NCBI GenBank assembly: GCA_000263395.1
Contig: AJXE01000016.1
Location: forward strand, 1 to 64,000
DNA length: 64,000 bases
Direction: 5' to 3'
Source of the DNA: Stutzerimonas stutzeri TS44
Lineage (GTDB): Bacteria; Pseudomonadota; Gammaproteobacteria; Pseudomonadales; Pseudomonadaceae
The position numbers and the translations under genes were made by a program. Under the pieces are notes generated by a model. That model worked only from the letters and a program-made list of their open reading frames with translations. It did not search any database and was not told where the DNA came from. How positions within the stretch are numbered: the first letter of the stretch is position 1; every line of letters starts with the position of its first letter. Below, one piece after another: positions 27,320 to 35,538 of this stretch.

Positions 27320-27652
27320 TCAGTGCGCGCTCGGCTGCAGGGCGATGACCGCCATGCCGACCAGCGCGATGGCGGCGCCGGCGACATCCCAGCGCGTCAG
27401 CGCGATGCCGTCGACCAGCCGTAGCCAGAGCAGCGCGACCGCGATGTACATGCCGCCATATGCGGCATAAGTGCGCCCGGCCGCCGTCGGATGCAGCGTC
27501 AGCAGCCAGGCGAACAGCGCCAGCGAAAGCGCGGCCGGCACCAGCAGCAGCGCGCTTCTGCCCTGTTTCAGGACCAGCCAGGGCAGGTAGCAGCCGAGAA
27601 TTTCCGCCAGCGCGGTCAGGGCGAACAGGCCAACCAGACGTAACAGTTCCAC
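27320..27652 (-). CDS. YnfA/UPF0060 family membrane protein
   Basis: A 110-residue inner-membrane protein with four helices. The family blocks '[15 protein letters not shown]', '[18 protein letters not shown]' and '[24 protein letters not shown]' are easy to see. YnfA proteins resemble small multidrug transporters and the function is uncertain. It ends almost on the end of the efflux operon and is probably cotranscribed with the DUF1232 gene upstream. Confidence 0.92.
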   Translation of the reverse strand: MELLRLVGLFALTALAEILGCYLPWLVLKQGRSALLLVPAALSLALFAWLLTLHPTAAGRTYAAYGGMYIAVALLWLRLVDGIALTRWDVAGAAIALVGMAVIALQPSAH

Positions 27653-27667
27653 GCAGTCGTTCCTCGA

Positions 27668-28066
27668 TCAGATGCCGGCCGGATGGGCCGCGTAGAGATG
27701 CCAGAGCCACCCGAGCAGCCCCAGCCAGATAATCACGATCAGCACCGCCGCGACCCGGTTGACCGGCCGTGGCACCTGTCGCGCCTCCCAGGCCAGCGCC
27801 TGCTGCCGGCATTCCTCCAGCAGCGCGGCGGGCATCAGGCGCAGCGCCAGCCAGATTCCCAGCGGCAGGAGCAGCAGATCATCCAGGTAGCCCAATAGCG
27901 GGATGAAGTCGGGAATCAGGTCGATGGGACTGAGCGCATAAGCCACCACGCACAGGGCGATCAGCTTGGGCAGCCAGGGTGTACGCGGATGTCGGCAAGC
28001 GAACCAGAGCACCATCACCTGACGCTTGAGCAACCTGGCCCAGCGGCGGAGATCGTCGAGAATCAT
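27668..28066 (-). CDS. DUF1232 (YkvA-like) membrane protein
   Basis: A 132-residue protein. '[40 protein letters not shown]' is the DUF1232 signature (split here by function: helix, then DLIPDFIP, then helix). A third helix lies near the C-terminus. The function is unknown. It is divergent from the LysR gene with 177 bp between starts. Confidence 0.9.
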   Translation of the reverse strand: MILDDLRRWARLLKRQVMVLWFACRHPRTPWLPKLIALCVVAYALSPIDLIPDFIPLLGYLDDLLLLPLGIWLALRLMPAALLEECRQQALAWEARQVPRPVNRVAAVLIVIIWLGLLGWLWHLYAAHPAGI

Positions 28067-28243
28067 GATCGGGCGAAGCGCCTCGGTAACCCACGGAGGC
28101 GGCTAGTCTGACCGGTGCCGGACGAGCGTCAAGCGATGGCATGGTGTGTGGCAGGGATACTTGCGTGGAATGAAACAACACTTCTCCATATCACGCGATA
28201 CAGGCACCATTCGCCTCGTCAGTTGCGAAAAGAGGAATAATCG

Positions 28244-29179
28244 ATGGATATGCTACAGGCCATGCGGGCGTTCGTGCGGGTCGTCGATGCCGGCAGTTTC
28301 ACGGCGGCCGCGGCGCAATCGGCGACATCCACGGCGCAGGTTTCACGCCAGGTCGCCGAGCTGGAGAGCCAGTTGCAGGCGCGCCTGCTGCATCGCACCA
28401 CCCGCCGCCTGGCGCTGACCGAGGCCGGCGAGCGCTTTCTCGAGCAGAGCCGGCAGATCCTCGCCCAGCTCGAGCAGGCTCGGCTGGAGGCCAGCGGCGC
28501 GCACCTGACGCCCCGTGGGCGTTTGCGCGTGCATTCGACCACCGGGCTCGGCATCCAGATGCTGGCCACACTGGCGAGTCGCTACAGCGAGCAGTACCCC
28601 GAAGTGAACCTGGAACTGATGCTCTCGCAGCGTCAGCCGGACCTGCTGGCGGAAAGCCTGGACGTGGTGATCACGCTCTCGCGCGAGCTGCCGGATTCCG
28701 AGCTGATCGCACAGAATCTCGGCTCCGTGTTCAACCTGGTCTGCGCCGCGCCAACCTACCTCAGGCAGCACGGCACACCGGCGACTCCGCAGGAGCTGCA
28801 GCAGCATCGCTGCCTGCGCCTGGTCGATCCGGTATTCGCCGACGCCTGGGAATTCAACGACGGCGACGCCGTGCACCTGATCCATCCGGGCGACACCTTC
28901 AAGGTCAACGTGGCCGAGGCGATGGCCAGCGCCGCCGAGGCCGGCATGGGCATCTGCCTGCTGCCCGACTACGTGGCCGCGCCGGCGCTGCAGCGCGGCA
29001 CGCTGGTGCGTCTGTTGCCGGGCTTCCGCCTGCAGTGCAAGCACATCTACGCGCTGTACCCGTCGCGGCGGTTTCTCGATGCGAAGATCAAGACCTGGCT
29101 AGATTTCCTCAAGCTGGAACTGCCCAAGGCTTTCGACAGTTACCACCAGATCATCCAGAACCCGAACTACTGGGCCTGA
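28244..29179 (+). CDS. LysR-family regulator
   Basis: A 311-residue regulator: winged helix-turn-helix at about 1-60 ('FVRVVDAGSFTAAAAQSATSTAQVSRQVAELE'), then a periplasmic-binding-protein-like effector domain. It belongs to the CrgA/AaeR-type subgroup. GAGGA precedes the ATG. In E. coli the aromatic-acid pump operon is controlled by a LysR protein (AaeR), so this gene might act on the efflux operon nearby, but its own neighbours do not settle that. Confidence 0.88.
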   Translation: MDMLQAMRAFVRVVDAGSFTAAAAQSATSTAQVSRQVAELESQLQARLLHRTTRRLALTEAGERFLEQSRQILAQLEQARLEASGAHLTPRGRLRVHSTTGLGIQMLATLASRYSEQYPEVNLELMLSQRQPDLLAESLDVVITLSRELPDSELIAQNLGSVFNLVCAAPTYLRQHGTPATPQELQQHRCLRLVDPVFADAWEFNDGDAVHLIHPGDTFKVNVAEAMASAAEAGMGICLLPDYVAAPALQRGTLVRLLPGFRLQCKHIYALYPSRRFLDAKIKTWLDFLKLELPKAFDSYHQIIQNPNYWA

Positions 29180-29228
29180 TTGTTACAGTACAGGTAATGG
29201 TGTGTGACGGTTTGCACAGTTTTTAGCC

Positions 29229-29246
29229 AATACGCCACGGCGTATT
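29229..29246. promoter_or_regulatory. 18-bp palindrome AATACGCC-AC-GGCGTATT
   Basis: A perfect dyad with eight-base arms and a two-base centre, 50 bp after the LysR stop and about 205 bp before the DUF2790 gene. It could be an operator or a short hairpin. It has no T run. Confidence 0.45.
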
Positions 29247-29451
29247 CTGCACGTGTGGCAACAGCGGTTTCCCTGCACCGCTTACGACCGCCAGATCGAG
29301 TGCTCCTTCGCTTCCGCGGTCATGCCCTTTTGGGCCGCTTTCCTCGTTGCGGCCCTGTTTATTGCGCTGGCGCACCTCGTGTGTGTGCCGGCTTCGGGCG
29401 GCAACCGGCTTGGCCCTGTCGACCGCCAGATGCTACGTGTAGAGGTTCGCT

Positions 29452-29688
29452 ATGAAAAAGCTGCTGTGTATCGCCAGTCTGGCGCTGTGTGCTCCCCTGG
29501 CCATCGCCGACACCCCGGCCGTTCCCTATCAGTACGGTGACAAGCTGGACATCGCCGAAGTCGTTTCGCTGGAAGTACCGGCAGGCGGCTGCGAGATCGT
29601 CGAGGCGAAGATGACCTATCTCGACTCCAAGGGCGAAACCCATGTGACGTCGTACCTGCGCCAGGGGCCGGACTGCAACAATTTCTGA
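29452..29688 (+). CDS. DUF2790-type small periplasmic protein
   Basis: A 78-residue protein with a signal peptide (MKKLLCIASLALCAPLAIA, cut before DTPA). The mature part 'YQYGDKLDIAEVVSLEVPAGGCEIVEAKMTYLDSKG' with two Cys matches the DUF2790 family of small Pseudomonas periplasmic proteins, which often respond to metals or stress. The function is not established. GAGG precedes the ATG and a terminator follows. Confidence 0.85.
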   Translation: MKKLLCIASLALCAPLAIADTPAVPYQYGDKLDIAEVVSLEVPAGGCEIVEAKMTYLDSKGETHVTSYLRQGPDCNNF

Positions 29689-29706
29689 CCGCGTTTAAGC
29701 GTGTCG

Positions 29707-29746
29707 AGCAGCAACGTTGCCAACGGCAGCGTTGCTGCTTTTTTTT
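29707..29746 (+). terminator. Rho-independent terminator after DUF2790 gene
   Basis: Ten-base arms AGCAGCAACG/CGTTGCTGCT around a 13-base loop, followed by a run of eight T. Confidence 0.93.
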
Positions 29747-30129
29747 GACCCTCCGCAAGCCGTCCCGCCCCTTCCCGCCTCCGTCGCCCGATTCCTCGGC
29801 GAAGCGCATCTGATCGCCTACCCACACCTCGACGAACGCCCCGCCCCCACGGTTTTCTCATGTGGTTCTGCGTTTCAGACGAGTCTGACGGCCACTTTCG
29901 CAGTTTTGTCATCGCCCTGCGGTATCAACGATTACCGGGTCAGCGCGTGCTCCGATGAAAGGTCACGGCTGAAAGTAGCGGTTCAAGGCCCTCTTCCCGC
30001 ATGACCGGGAAATGGCGCCCAACGGCGATTTACAACCCGTAAGCGGCTGCTACGGTCAATCTGTCGACAATATGACGATTCGCCGATGTGCAGTATTTCC
30101 TTCACCTCCCCCCACAGAAAGGAGGATTT
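29747..30129. other. Gene-free interval with two regulatory-looking structures
   Basis: About 380 bp without a supported gene. It holds a perfect 14-bp palindrome TCAGAC-GA-GTCTGA (29875-29888) and, at its right end, the pyrimidine tract that can pair with the next gene's ribosome binding site. A 95-codon reading frame crossing it has no family resemblance. Confidence 0.5.
30102..30125 (+). promoter_or_regulatory. Possible hairpin hiding the DUF1652 ribosome binding site
   Basis: TCACCTCC (30102-30109), the same as the 16S anti-Shine-Dalgarno, lies 11 bases before GGAGG (30121-30125), the strong ribosome binding site of the next gene. CCTCC/GGAGG can pair fully, which would block initiation until the hairpin opens. 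Confidence 0.4.
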
Positions 30130-30405
30130 ATGGGCTCGCGACTCCCCCTGTTCAAGATCGAAGCGATCCTGCACGACTATCTGCAACCCTACCGCTGCGA
30201 ATGCCTGGAGCAGGCCAGCGGGCTCAGCGTGCGGCTGTACGATGCCCAGGCCGAACACGAAGAACTGACGGTGCTCGGCGTGACCCATGAGCAGTGCCGC
30301 GACGCGGCCAATCTCGTGCGCCTGGCCCAGGAGCTGCGCATCGAGATGTTCATCACCCGCAGCGAGATACCGGCCGAGCAAGCAGCGGTCAGTTCCGTCG
30401 AATAG
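30130..30405 (+). CDS. DUF1652 family protein
   Basis: A 91-residue soluble protein of the DUF1652 family: 'FKIEAILHDYLQPYRCEC', 'LTVLGVTHEQCRDAANLVRLAQELR'. The function is unknown; the family is mostly Pseudomonas. The ATG at 30130 follows AAAGGAGG at four bases, which fixes the start. Its 3' end overlaps the converging DUF2061 gene by 17 bp. Confidence 0.87.
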   Translation: MGSRLPLFKIEAILHDYLQPYRCECLEQASGLSVRLYDAQAEHEELTVLGVTHEQCRDAANLVRLAQELRIEMFITRSEIPAEQAAVSSVE

Positions 30406-30676
30406 CCGGGGTCGCGCTGCGCGCACTCTTGCGCCGCGCGAGATATTTCATGAATACATCATGGCCGTAGCCGTGGCTCTGCTGCGGCGCCTGCCGGCCG
30501 AAGCGGTTCCACGCCCGCTCGTGGAAATAGAACACCAGGGTGTTGAGTAACGGCTCGATCAGCGCCGCCGCACCGCTGATGGCGACGTTGCCGGTCAGGG
30601 CATAGACCACGGTGAAGGCCGTGACGAAATGCAAAAGGGCGAAGGTGAAGGTTTTCAGCAACGGTCTGGGTTTCAT
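30389..30676 (-). CDS. DUF2061 small membrane protein
   Basis: A 95-residue protein: 'KTFTFALLHFVTAFTVVYALTGNVAISGAAALIEPLLNTLVFYFHERAWNR' is the DUF2061 pattern (two membrane helices, then HERAW). Start MKPRPLL at 30676. A longer in-frame start would add 42 Arg/Ser-rich residues that look non-coding. It is convergent with the DUF1652 gene, with which it overlaps. Confidence 0.85.
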   Translation of the reverse strand: MKPRPLLKTFTFALLHFVTAFTVVYALTGNVAISGAAALIEPLLNTLVFYFHERAWNRFGRQAPQQSHGYGHDVFMKYLARRKSARSATPAIRRN

Positions 30677-30782
30677 CGAAGGTTCCCATCGCGCAGCAGC
30701 CGCTCCCCCTGGGCGGCTGCGCGAGCGGTTCGGCGAATGTGACGGGGCTGCTTCCCTTTCCCGCCGGTGTTCGAGGCGACGC

Positions 30783-31313
30783 TCAGCGCTTGGCCTCGAC
30801 ATGCGGCTCGGCGGCGCGCGTCAGGTAGGCGTGGGTCAGTTCGGCCAGGTGGTCGCGCAGCCAGTCGGCCATCGCGATTTCCTCGACCAGAATGCGTTCG
30901 CAGACTGCCTTGGTCTCGAGGTCGCCCACAGCCTCGGCGGCGGCGATGAGGATCTTGTAGGAGGCGATCTCGAGGTTCTCGAACACGTAACCCATCTGCG
31001 CGCCCTTGACGACCTCGTCGTTGACCATCATGCCGCCCATCGCCTGCCCCATCGCCAGCATCTTGCCGCCCAGGTCCTTGAGCCCGGAACAGGACCGGTC
31101 ATGGCGTCGCAGGCAACCCTCGACCAGCTTGGCCTGGTTCTGGGTTTCGACGATGTGCTGCTCGATGCGCGTCTTCAACTCGGGGTAGTGCTGGATGCGG
31201 CTGGCCTGCTGCTTGAGCATGGTCTCGGCCTGGATCTCCAGCGCATGGGCATCGCGCAGCCAGTCGATCAGGCGTTCGGTACGGACTTCATGGCCGGTCT
31301 GGGCACTTTGCAT
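30783..31313 (-). CDS. DUF892 (YciF-like) ferritin-like stress protein
   Basis: A 176-residue, all-helical protein of the DUF892/YciF family: 'RTERLIDWLRDAHALEIQAETMLKQQASRIQHYPEL', 'HIVETQNQAKLVEGCLRRH', 'ENLEIASYKILIAAAEAVGD'. Glu and His residues repeat in the four-helix core as in ferritin-like metal-binding folds. YciF-type proteins are stress-induced. Start MQSAQTG. Confidence 0.88.
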   Translation of the reverse strand: MQSAQTGHEVRTERLIDWLRDAHALEIQAETMLKQQASRIQHYPELKTRIEQHIVETQNQAKLVEGCLRRHDRSCSGLKDLGGKMLAMGQAMGGMMVNDEVVKGAQMGYVFENLEIASYKILIAAAEAVGDLETKAVCERILVEEIAMADWLRDHLAELTHAYLTRAAEPHVEAKR

Positions 31314-31410
31314 GGGGACGTCTCCTGTCGGGCGTGAATGTCGGACCCTCTGCAGGTTGTGAAACACAAGCTCTCCACGGAGTTCCCCCCGTCCGACTGG
31401 CTGTACATCG

Positions 31411-31911
31411 CTAGCCCTGGCTGATCAGCATCCCCTGCAGCTGCACATAGCGCTGCGGCAACCGCTCGAGCCCGTAGCGTGCCGCCTGTTTGCGAATCGC
31501 CACGCGGTCGCCATCGAACCTCACCGTTTCGCTGATCGAGACCAGCCGCTCACCCTCGCGCAGCGCCCAGGCGAAGCACTGGGTGCCGCCCTCGTCCTCC
31601 TGGGCATCGTCGGCAACGCCGGTGTTGGCCACGCTGAAGGTCGCCGCGCTGGCATGCAACGCACCGCTGGCCATCTCCGCAGCCACCTGCTCGCTGGTCA
31701 GGCCGAAGCGCTCGATGGTGGCGAAACTGACCTGCAGCAGCCGGTGCTTGGCCGTCGGTGAATAGACTACGAAGCCGCTGTCGAGCACCTGTCCGCAGCC
31801 GGGGATATCGGCCAGCAGCGAGGCCATCAGCCCGCACGTGCAGGATTCGGCCGTACTCAGCGTTGCCTGCTGGCTGCGCAGGAATGCCACCACCTCGTCG
31901 AGACTTTGCAT
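31411..31911 (-). CDS. CinA C-terminal/PncC-like protein
   Basis: A 166-residue relative of the CinA C-terminal amidase, which cuts nicotinamide mononucleotide. Seen: 'AESCTCGLMASLLADIPG' with likely catalytic Ser23, and 'YSPTAK' with Tyr50 and Lys54. The family motif TGIAGPxGG is degenerate (NTGVADDAQEDEGGTQ), so activity on NMN is uncertain. Start MQSLDEV with GGAGG upstream. It is divergent from glgA across 280 bp. Confidence 0.78.
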   Translation of the reverse strand: MQSLDEVVAFLRSQQATLSTAESCTCGLMASLLADIPGCGQVLDSGFVVYSPTAKHRLLQVSFATIERFGLTSEQVAAEMASGALHASAATFSVANTGVADDAQEDEGGTQCFAWALREGERLVSISETVRFDGDRVAIRKQAARYGLERLPQRYVQLQGMLISQG

Positions 31912-31919
31912 GATTGCCT

Positions 31920-31946
31920 CCGTAACGCTAGCGCCTACCGTTACGG
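31920..31946. promoter_or_regulatory. Perfect 8-bp inverted repeat at the CinA-like ribosome binding site
   Basis: CCGTAACG and CGTTACGG, 11 bases apart. Read in the direction of the CinA-like gene, the last arm runs into its GGAGG ribosome binding site, ten to 14 bases before the ATG. It could be an operator or a translation-control hairpin. Confidence 0.45.
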
Positions 31947-32138
31947 AGCAGCCCGTCGTAAACGAGTTCCACGGCTTCGCTTTTTCAGCCGGGACCAGAA
32001 CTTTCTCGCATGCCGTCCGGTCTGGTTCCTGGTAGGGGCCGGCGTAGCTCCCACACCGCCTACTGGCGGCGCGCAAATTTTTTTCAGCCTTTCGTGCTCG
32101 CAAGTGTGACGGTCATCAGATCGTTGCACTGGAGAAAT

Positions 32139-32192
32139 ATGCTCGTAACTGGCACCGGCGCCTGGAGGCCGGATCACTTGGGGAGATCGTGA
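32139..32192 (+). CDS. Possible 17-codon leader ORF before glgA
   Basis: An ATG with GGAG four bases upstream opens a frame of 17 codons (MLVTGTGAWRPDHLGRS) whose TGA overlaps the glgA ATG (TGATG). The overlap and ribosome binding site suggest a translated leader peptide coupling ribosomes into glgA. It has no family resemblance, so it may be chance. Confidence 0.35.
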   Translation: MLVTGTGAWRPDHLGRS

Positions 32193-33742
32193 TGAGTATT
32201 GCCGTGAACGCCGGTTCCATTCGCCTGAGCAAGGCCCAGCCCGCCATCCGGCTGTCGCCGCGCCCGGTCTTGCAGATTCGCAGCAGTCACAGCGAAAAGA
32301 AGAAAATCCTCTTCGTCACCTCGGAGCTGACCGACCTGATCAAGACCGGCGGGCTGGCCGACGTATCCGCCGCCCTGCCCCGCGCGCTCGGTGCGCTGCA
32401 CGACGTGCGCGTGCTGATTCCCGGTTACGCCCAGGTGCTGCGCAGCGGCCATGCCATCCGCGTGATCGGCAGTCTCGGTGCCCAGGCCGGCATCCCCGCC
32501 TGCCGCATCGGCCGGATGGACATGCCTGACGGCCTGATCATCTACGTGCTGATCTGCCCGGAACTCTACGACCGTGAGGGCACCCCCTACGGTGACGGCC
32601 ACGGCAACGACTGGCCGGACAACCCGGTGCGCTTCGCCCGCCTGGGCCTGGCCGCCGCGGAAATCGCCGCCGGCACCGCCTGCATCCGCTGGACGCCCGA
32701 ACTGGTGCACGCGCACGACTGGCCCGCCGGCCTCGCGCCCGCCTACATGCACTGGCGCGGGCTGCGCACGCCGAGCGTGTTCACCATTCACAACCTGGCC
32801 TACCAGGGCAACATCGACATGGGCCTGCGCCGCACGCTGGCGCTGCCGCACGAGGCCTGCGTCGTGGAGCGCATGGAGTTCTACGGCAAGCTCTCGCTGC
32901 TCAAGGCCGGCATCGCCTATGCCAGCCACGTCACCACGGTCAGCGCGACCTATGCGCAGGAAATCACCACCGAGGAATTCGGTTGCGGCATGGAAGGTTT
33001 CCTGCGCATGAAGGCGCGCCAGGGCCTGCTCAGCGGCCTGCTCAACGGCATCGACGAGAGTTGGGAGCCGCGCAGCGACCGCGATCTGGTACGCGGCTTC
33101 GGCGCGCGCGACTGGCAGGGCAAGGCGGCCAACGCCGCCTATGTGCGCCAGGCGTTCGGCCTTGAGGCGGATGCCAGCCCACTGTTCGCCGTGGTGTCGC
33201 GCCTGGTGCAGCAAAAAGGCATCGACCTGACCCTGGCCGTCGCCGACACCATCGTCGCCAACGGCGGCCAGCTGGCCATCCTCGGCCAGGGCGAGCCGCA
33301 CATCGAAGATGAAGTGCGCGAGCTCGCCCGGCGCTATCCGGGCCGCGTCGCCGCGCACATCGGCTTCAACGAACGCGATGCGCGGCGGCTGTTCGCCGGC
33401 AGTGATTTCCTGCTCATGCCTTCGCGCTACGAGCCGTGCGGCCTCAGCCAGATGTATGCCCAGCGCTACGCCTCGCTGCCGATCGCGCGCCGCACCGGCG
33501 GCCTGGCCGACTCTATCGAAGACGGGCTGACCGGCTTTCTGTTCGACGAAACCAGCGTCGACAGCTATCGCACTGCGGTGCTGCGCGCCCTGGAGATCCA
33601 CCAGCGACCCGACCTGCTGTGCGCCATGCGTTGCCGGGCGATGGCCGCCGGGTTCTTCTGGCGCCACGCCATCGCCCCGTACGACCGTTTGTACCAGCAA
33701 CTGCTGGGCGTACACCGCGAGGTCGCCCACGCCATTCTCTGA
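32192..33742 (+). CDS. glgA: Glycogen synthase
   Basis: A GT5 glycosyltransferase of 516 residues that extends alpha-1,4-glucan from ADP-glucose. It has 'KTGGLADVSAALPRAL' (ADP-glucose binding; about 52-67), 'THNLAYQGN' (as IHNLAYQGN), 'LLMPSRYEPCGLSQMYAQRY' and 'RRTGGLADSI'. Its N-terminus is about 38 residues longer than most. Ribosome binding site GGGGAG; a GTG three bases earlier is possible. First gene of the glycogen/trehalose operon. Confidence 0.95.
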   Translation: MSIAVNAGSIRLSKAQPAIRLSPRPVLQIRSSHSEKKKILFVTSELTDLIKTGGLADVSAALPRALGALHDVRVLIPGYAQVLRSGHAIRVIGSLGAQAGIPACRIGRMDMPDGLIIYVLICPELYDREGTPYGDGHGNDWPDNPVRFARLGLAAAEIAAGTACIRWTPELVHAHDWPAGLAPAYMHWRGLRTPSVFTIHNLAYQGNIDMGLRRTLALPHEACVVERMEFYGKLSLLKAGIAYASHVTTVSATYAQEITTEEFGCGMEGFLRMKARQGLLSGLLNGIDESWEPRSDRDLVRGFGARDWQGKAANAAYVRQAFGLEADASPLFAVVSRLVQQKGIDLTLAVADTIVANGGQLAILGQGEPHIEDEVRELARRYPGRVAAHIGFNERDARRLFAGSDFLLMPSRYEPCGLSQMYAQRYASLPIARRTGGLADSIEDGLTGFLFDETSVDSYRTAVLRALEIHQRPDLLCAMRCRAMAAGFFWRHAIAPYDRLYQQLLGVHREVAHAIL

Positions 33743-33765
33743 GCGCGCCAACCCGAGGACAGCCA

Positions 33766-35538
33766 ATGCCACCCATGCGTGCCCCCATCGGGCGACACGG
33801 CCCGCAACTGCTGGACTGCAACACCACCCGCTTCAGGCTCTGGGCGCCGGATGCCGCAAGCGTGGCGCTGGTTATCGTCGGCGGCGAAACGCTGCCGATG
33901 CAGCCCGAGGCGGACGGCTGGTACGGCGTGGATGCTCCCTACGGCGCCGGTACGCTGTACCGCTTTCTCATCGACGGCGAACTGCAGGTGCCCGATCCGG
34001 CGTCACGCGCGCAGGCCGGCGACGTGCACGATCCCAGCGTGGTGGTCGACCCCAACGGCTACCTGTGGCGTCACGCCGACTGGCAGGGCCGCCCGTGGCA
34101 CGAAACGGTGCTCTACGAACTGCATGTCGGCCTGCTCGATGGCTTTGCCGGGGTCGAGCAACACCTGGCGGACCTCGCCGCCCTCGGCGTCACCGCCATC
34201 GAACTGATGCCGCTGGCCGAATTTCCCGGCGAGCGCAACTGGGGCTACGACGGCGTGCTGCCCTACGCGCCGGAGGCGGCCTACGGCTCGCCAGCCGAAC
34301 TCAAGCGGCTGATCGACAGCGCCCACGGTCACGGGCTGATGGTCTTCCTCGATGTGGTCTACAACCACTTCGGTCCGGACGGCAACTACCTCGGTCGCTA
34401 CGCCAGGCACTTCTTCCGCCACGACCAGCAGACACCCTGGGGCGATGCCATCGACTTCCGCCGCCGCGAAGTACGCGACTTCTTCATCGACAACGCGCTG
34501 ATGTGGCTGCAGGAATACCGCTTCGACGGCCTGCGCCTGGACGCCGTGCACGCCATCCCCGAACGCAGCTTCCTCACCGAACTGGCGGCCCGGGTGCGCG
34601 AGGCCACCGAGCCCGGCCGGCACGTGCACCTGGTGCTGGAGAACGAGGACAACCGCGCCAGCCTGCTGCTCCAGGGCTTCACCGCGCAGTGGAACGACGA
34701 CGGCCACAACGTCCTGCACTGCCTGCTCACCGGCGAAAATCAGGGCTACTACGCCGACTACCACGGCGACGCCACGGCCAAGCTGGCGCGCTGTCTCGGC
34801 GAGGGTTTCATCTATCAGGGCGAGGCCAACCGCCGTGGCGAGACGCGCGGCGAGCCCAGCGGCCATCTGCCGCCGACCGCCTTCGTGCTGTTCCTGCAGA
34901 ACCACGACCAGACCGGCAACCGCGCCTTCGGCGAACGCCTGATCAGCCTCGCCGATCCGCAGGCACTGCGCGCCGCGACCGCCGTGCTGCTGCTCTCGCC
35001 GATGATTCCGCTGCTGTTCATGGGCGAGGAATGGGGCGCGCGCCAGCCGTTCCTGTTCTTCACCAGCCACCACGGCGAACTGGCCGACGCGGTGCGTGAA
35101 GGCCGGCGCAACGAATTCGCCGAGTTCACCGAATTTACCGACGAGAACACCCGCGAACGCATCCCGGACCCCAACGCCGTGGCCACCTTCGAGGCCTCGC
35201 GCCCGGATTTCGGCGCGCGCCGGGAGCCGGGCCATGCCGAATGGCAGGCGCTCTACCGCGAGCTGCTGGACATCCGCCGCCGCGAGATCGTGCCGCGCCT
35301 GCCGGGCGCGCGTTTTCTCGACGCCTGCGTGCTGGGCGACGCAGCGGTACTGGTGCATTGGCGCTTGGGCGACGGCAGCCGGCTGCGGCTGGAGCTGAAC
35401 CTCGGCGAGCAGACCGCGCCGCTGCCCGCGGCGCTGCCCACTGCCAAACTGCTGTTCGCCAGTCGCGAGACGGTCGATGCGCACGCTGCGCTGGCGCCGC
35501 GCCTGGCCAGGTTGTATCGGGAGGAAGGCCATGAGTGA
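33766..35538 (+). CDS. treZ: Malto-oligosyltrehalose trehalohydrolase
   Basis: A GH13 enzyme of 590 residues that releases trehalose from the end of maltooligosyl-trehalose. N-terminal beta domain ('FRLWAPDAASVALVI'), then a barrel with the catalytic residues: Asp in 'FDGLRLDAVHAI', Glu in 'LVLENEDN', Asp in 'FLQNHDQTGNRAFG'. The signature 'LYELHVG...WGYDGVLPYAPEAAYG' supports TreZ over GlgB. GAGGA precedes the ATG. The last eight bases overlap malQ. Confidence 0.95.
   Translation: MPPMRAPIGRHGPQLLDCNTTRFRLWAPDAASVALVIVGGETLPMQPEADGWYGVDAPYGAGTLYRFLIDGELQVPDPASRAQAGDVHDPSVVVDPNGYLWRHADWQGRPWHETVLYELHVGLLDGFAGVEQHLADLAALGVTAIELMPLAEFPGERNWGYDGVLPYAPEAAYGSPAELKRLIDSAHGHGLMVFLDVVYNHFGPDGNYLGRYARHFFRHDQQTPWGDAIDFRRREVRDFFIDNALMWLQEYRFDGLRLDAVHAIPERSFLTELAARVREATEPGRHVHLVLENEDNRASLLLQGFTAQWNDDGHNVLHCLLTGENQGYYADYHGDATAKLARCLGEGFIYQGEANRRGETRGEPSGHLPPTAFVLFLQNHDQTGNRAFGERLISLADPQALRAATAVLLLSPMIPLLFMGEEWGARQPFLFFTSHHGELADAVREGRRNEFAEFTEFTDENTRERIPDPNAVATFEASRPDFGARREPGHAEWQALYRELLDIRRREIVPRLPGARFLDACVLGDAAVLVHWRLGDGSRLRLELNLGEQTAPLPAALPTAKLLFASRETVDAHAALAPRLARLYREEGHE

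Noticed and set aside
29253-29540. 95-codon plus-strand frame with one hydrophobic stretch
   Set aside because: No ribosome binding site and no family. It runs out of frame through the DUF2790 gene, and codon pattern does not support it.
29717-30004. 95-codon plus-strand frame in the 29.8-kb gap
   Set aside because: Starts inside the terminator of the DUF2790 gene and shows no family or ribosome binding site.
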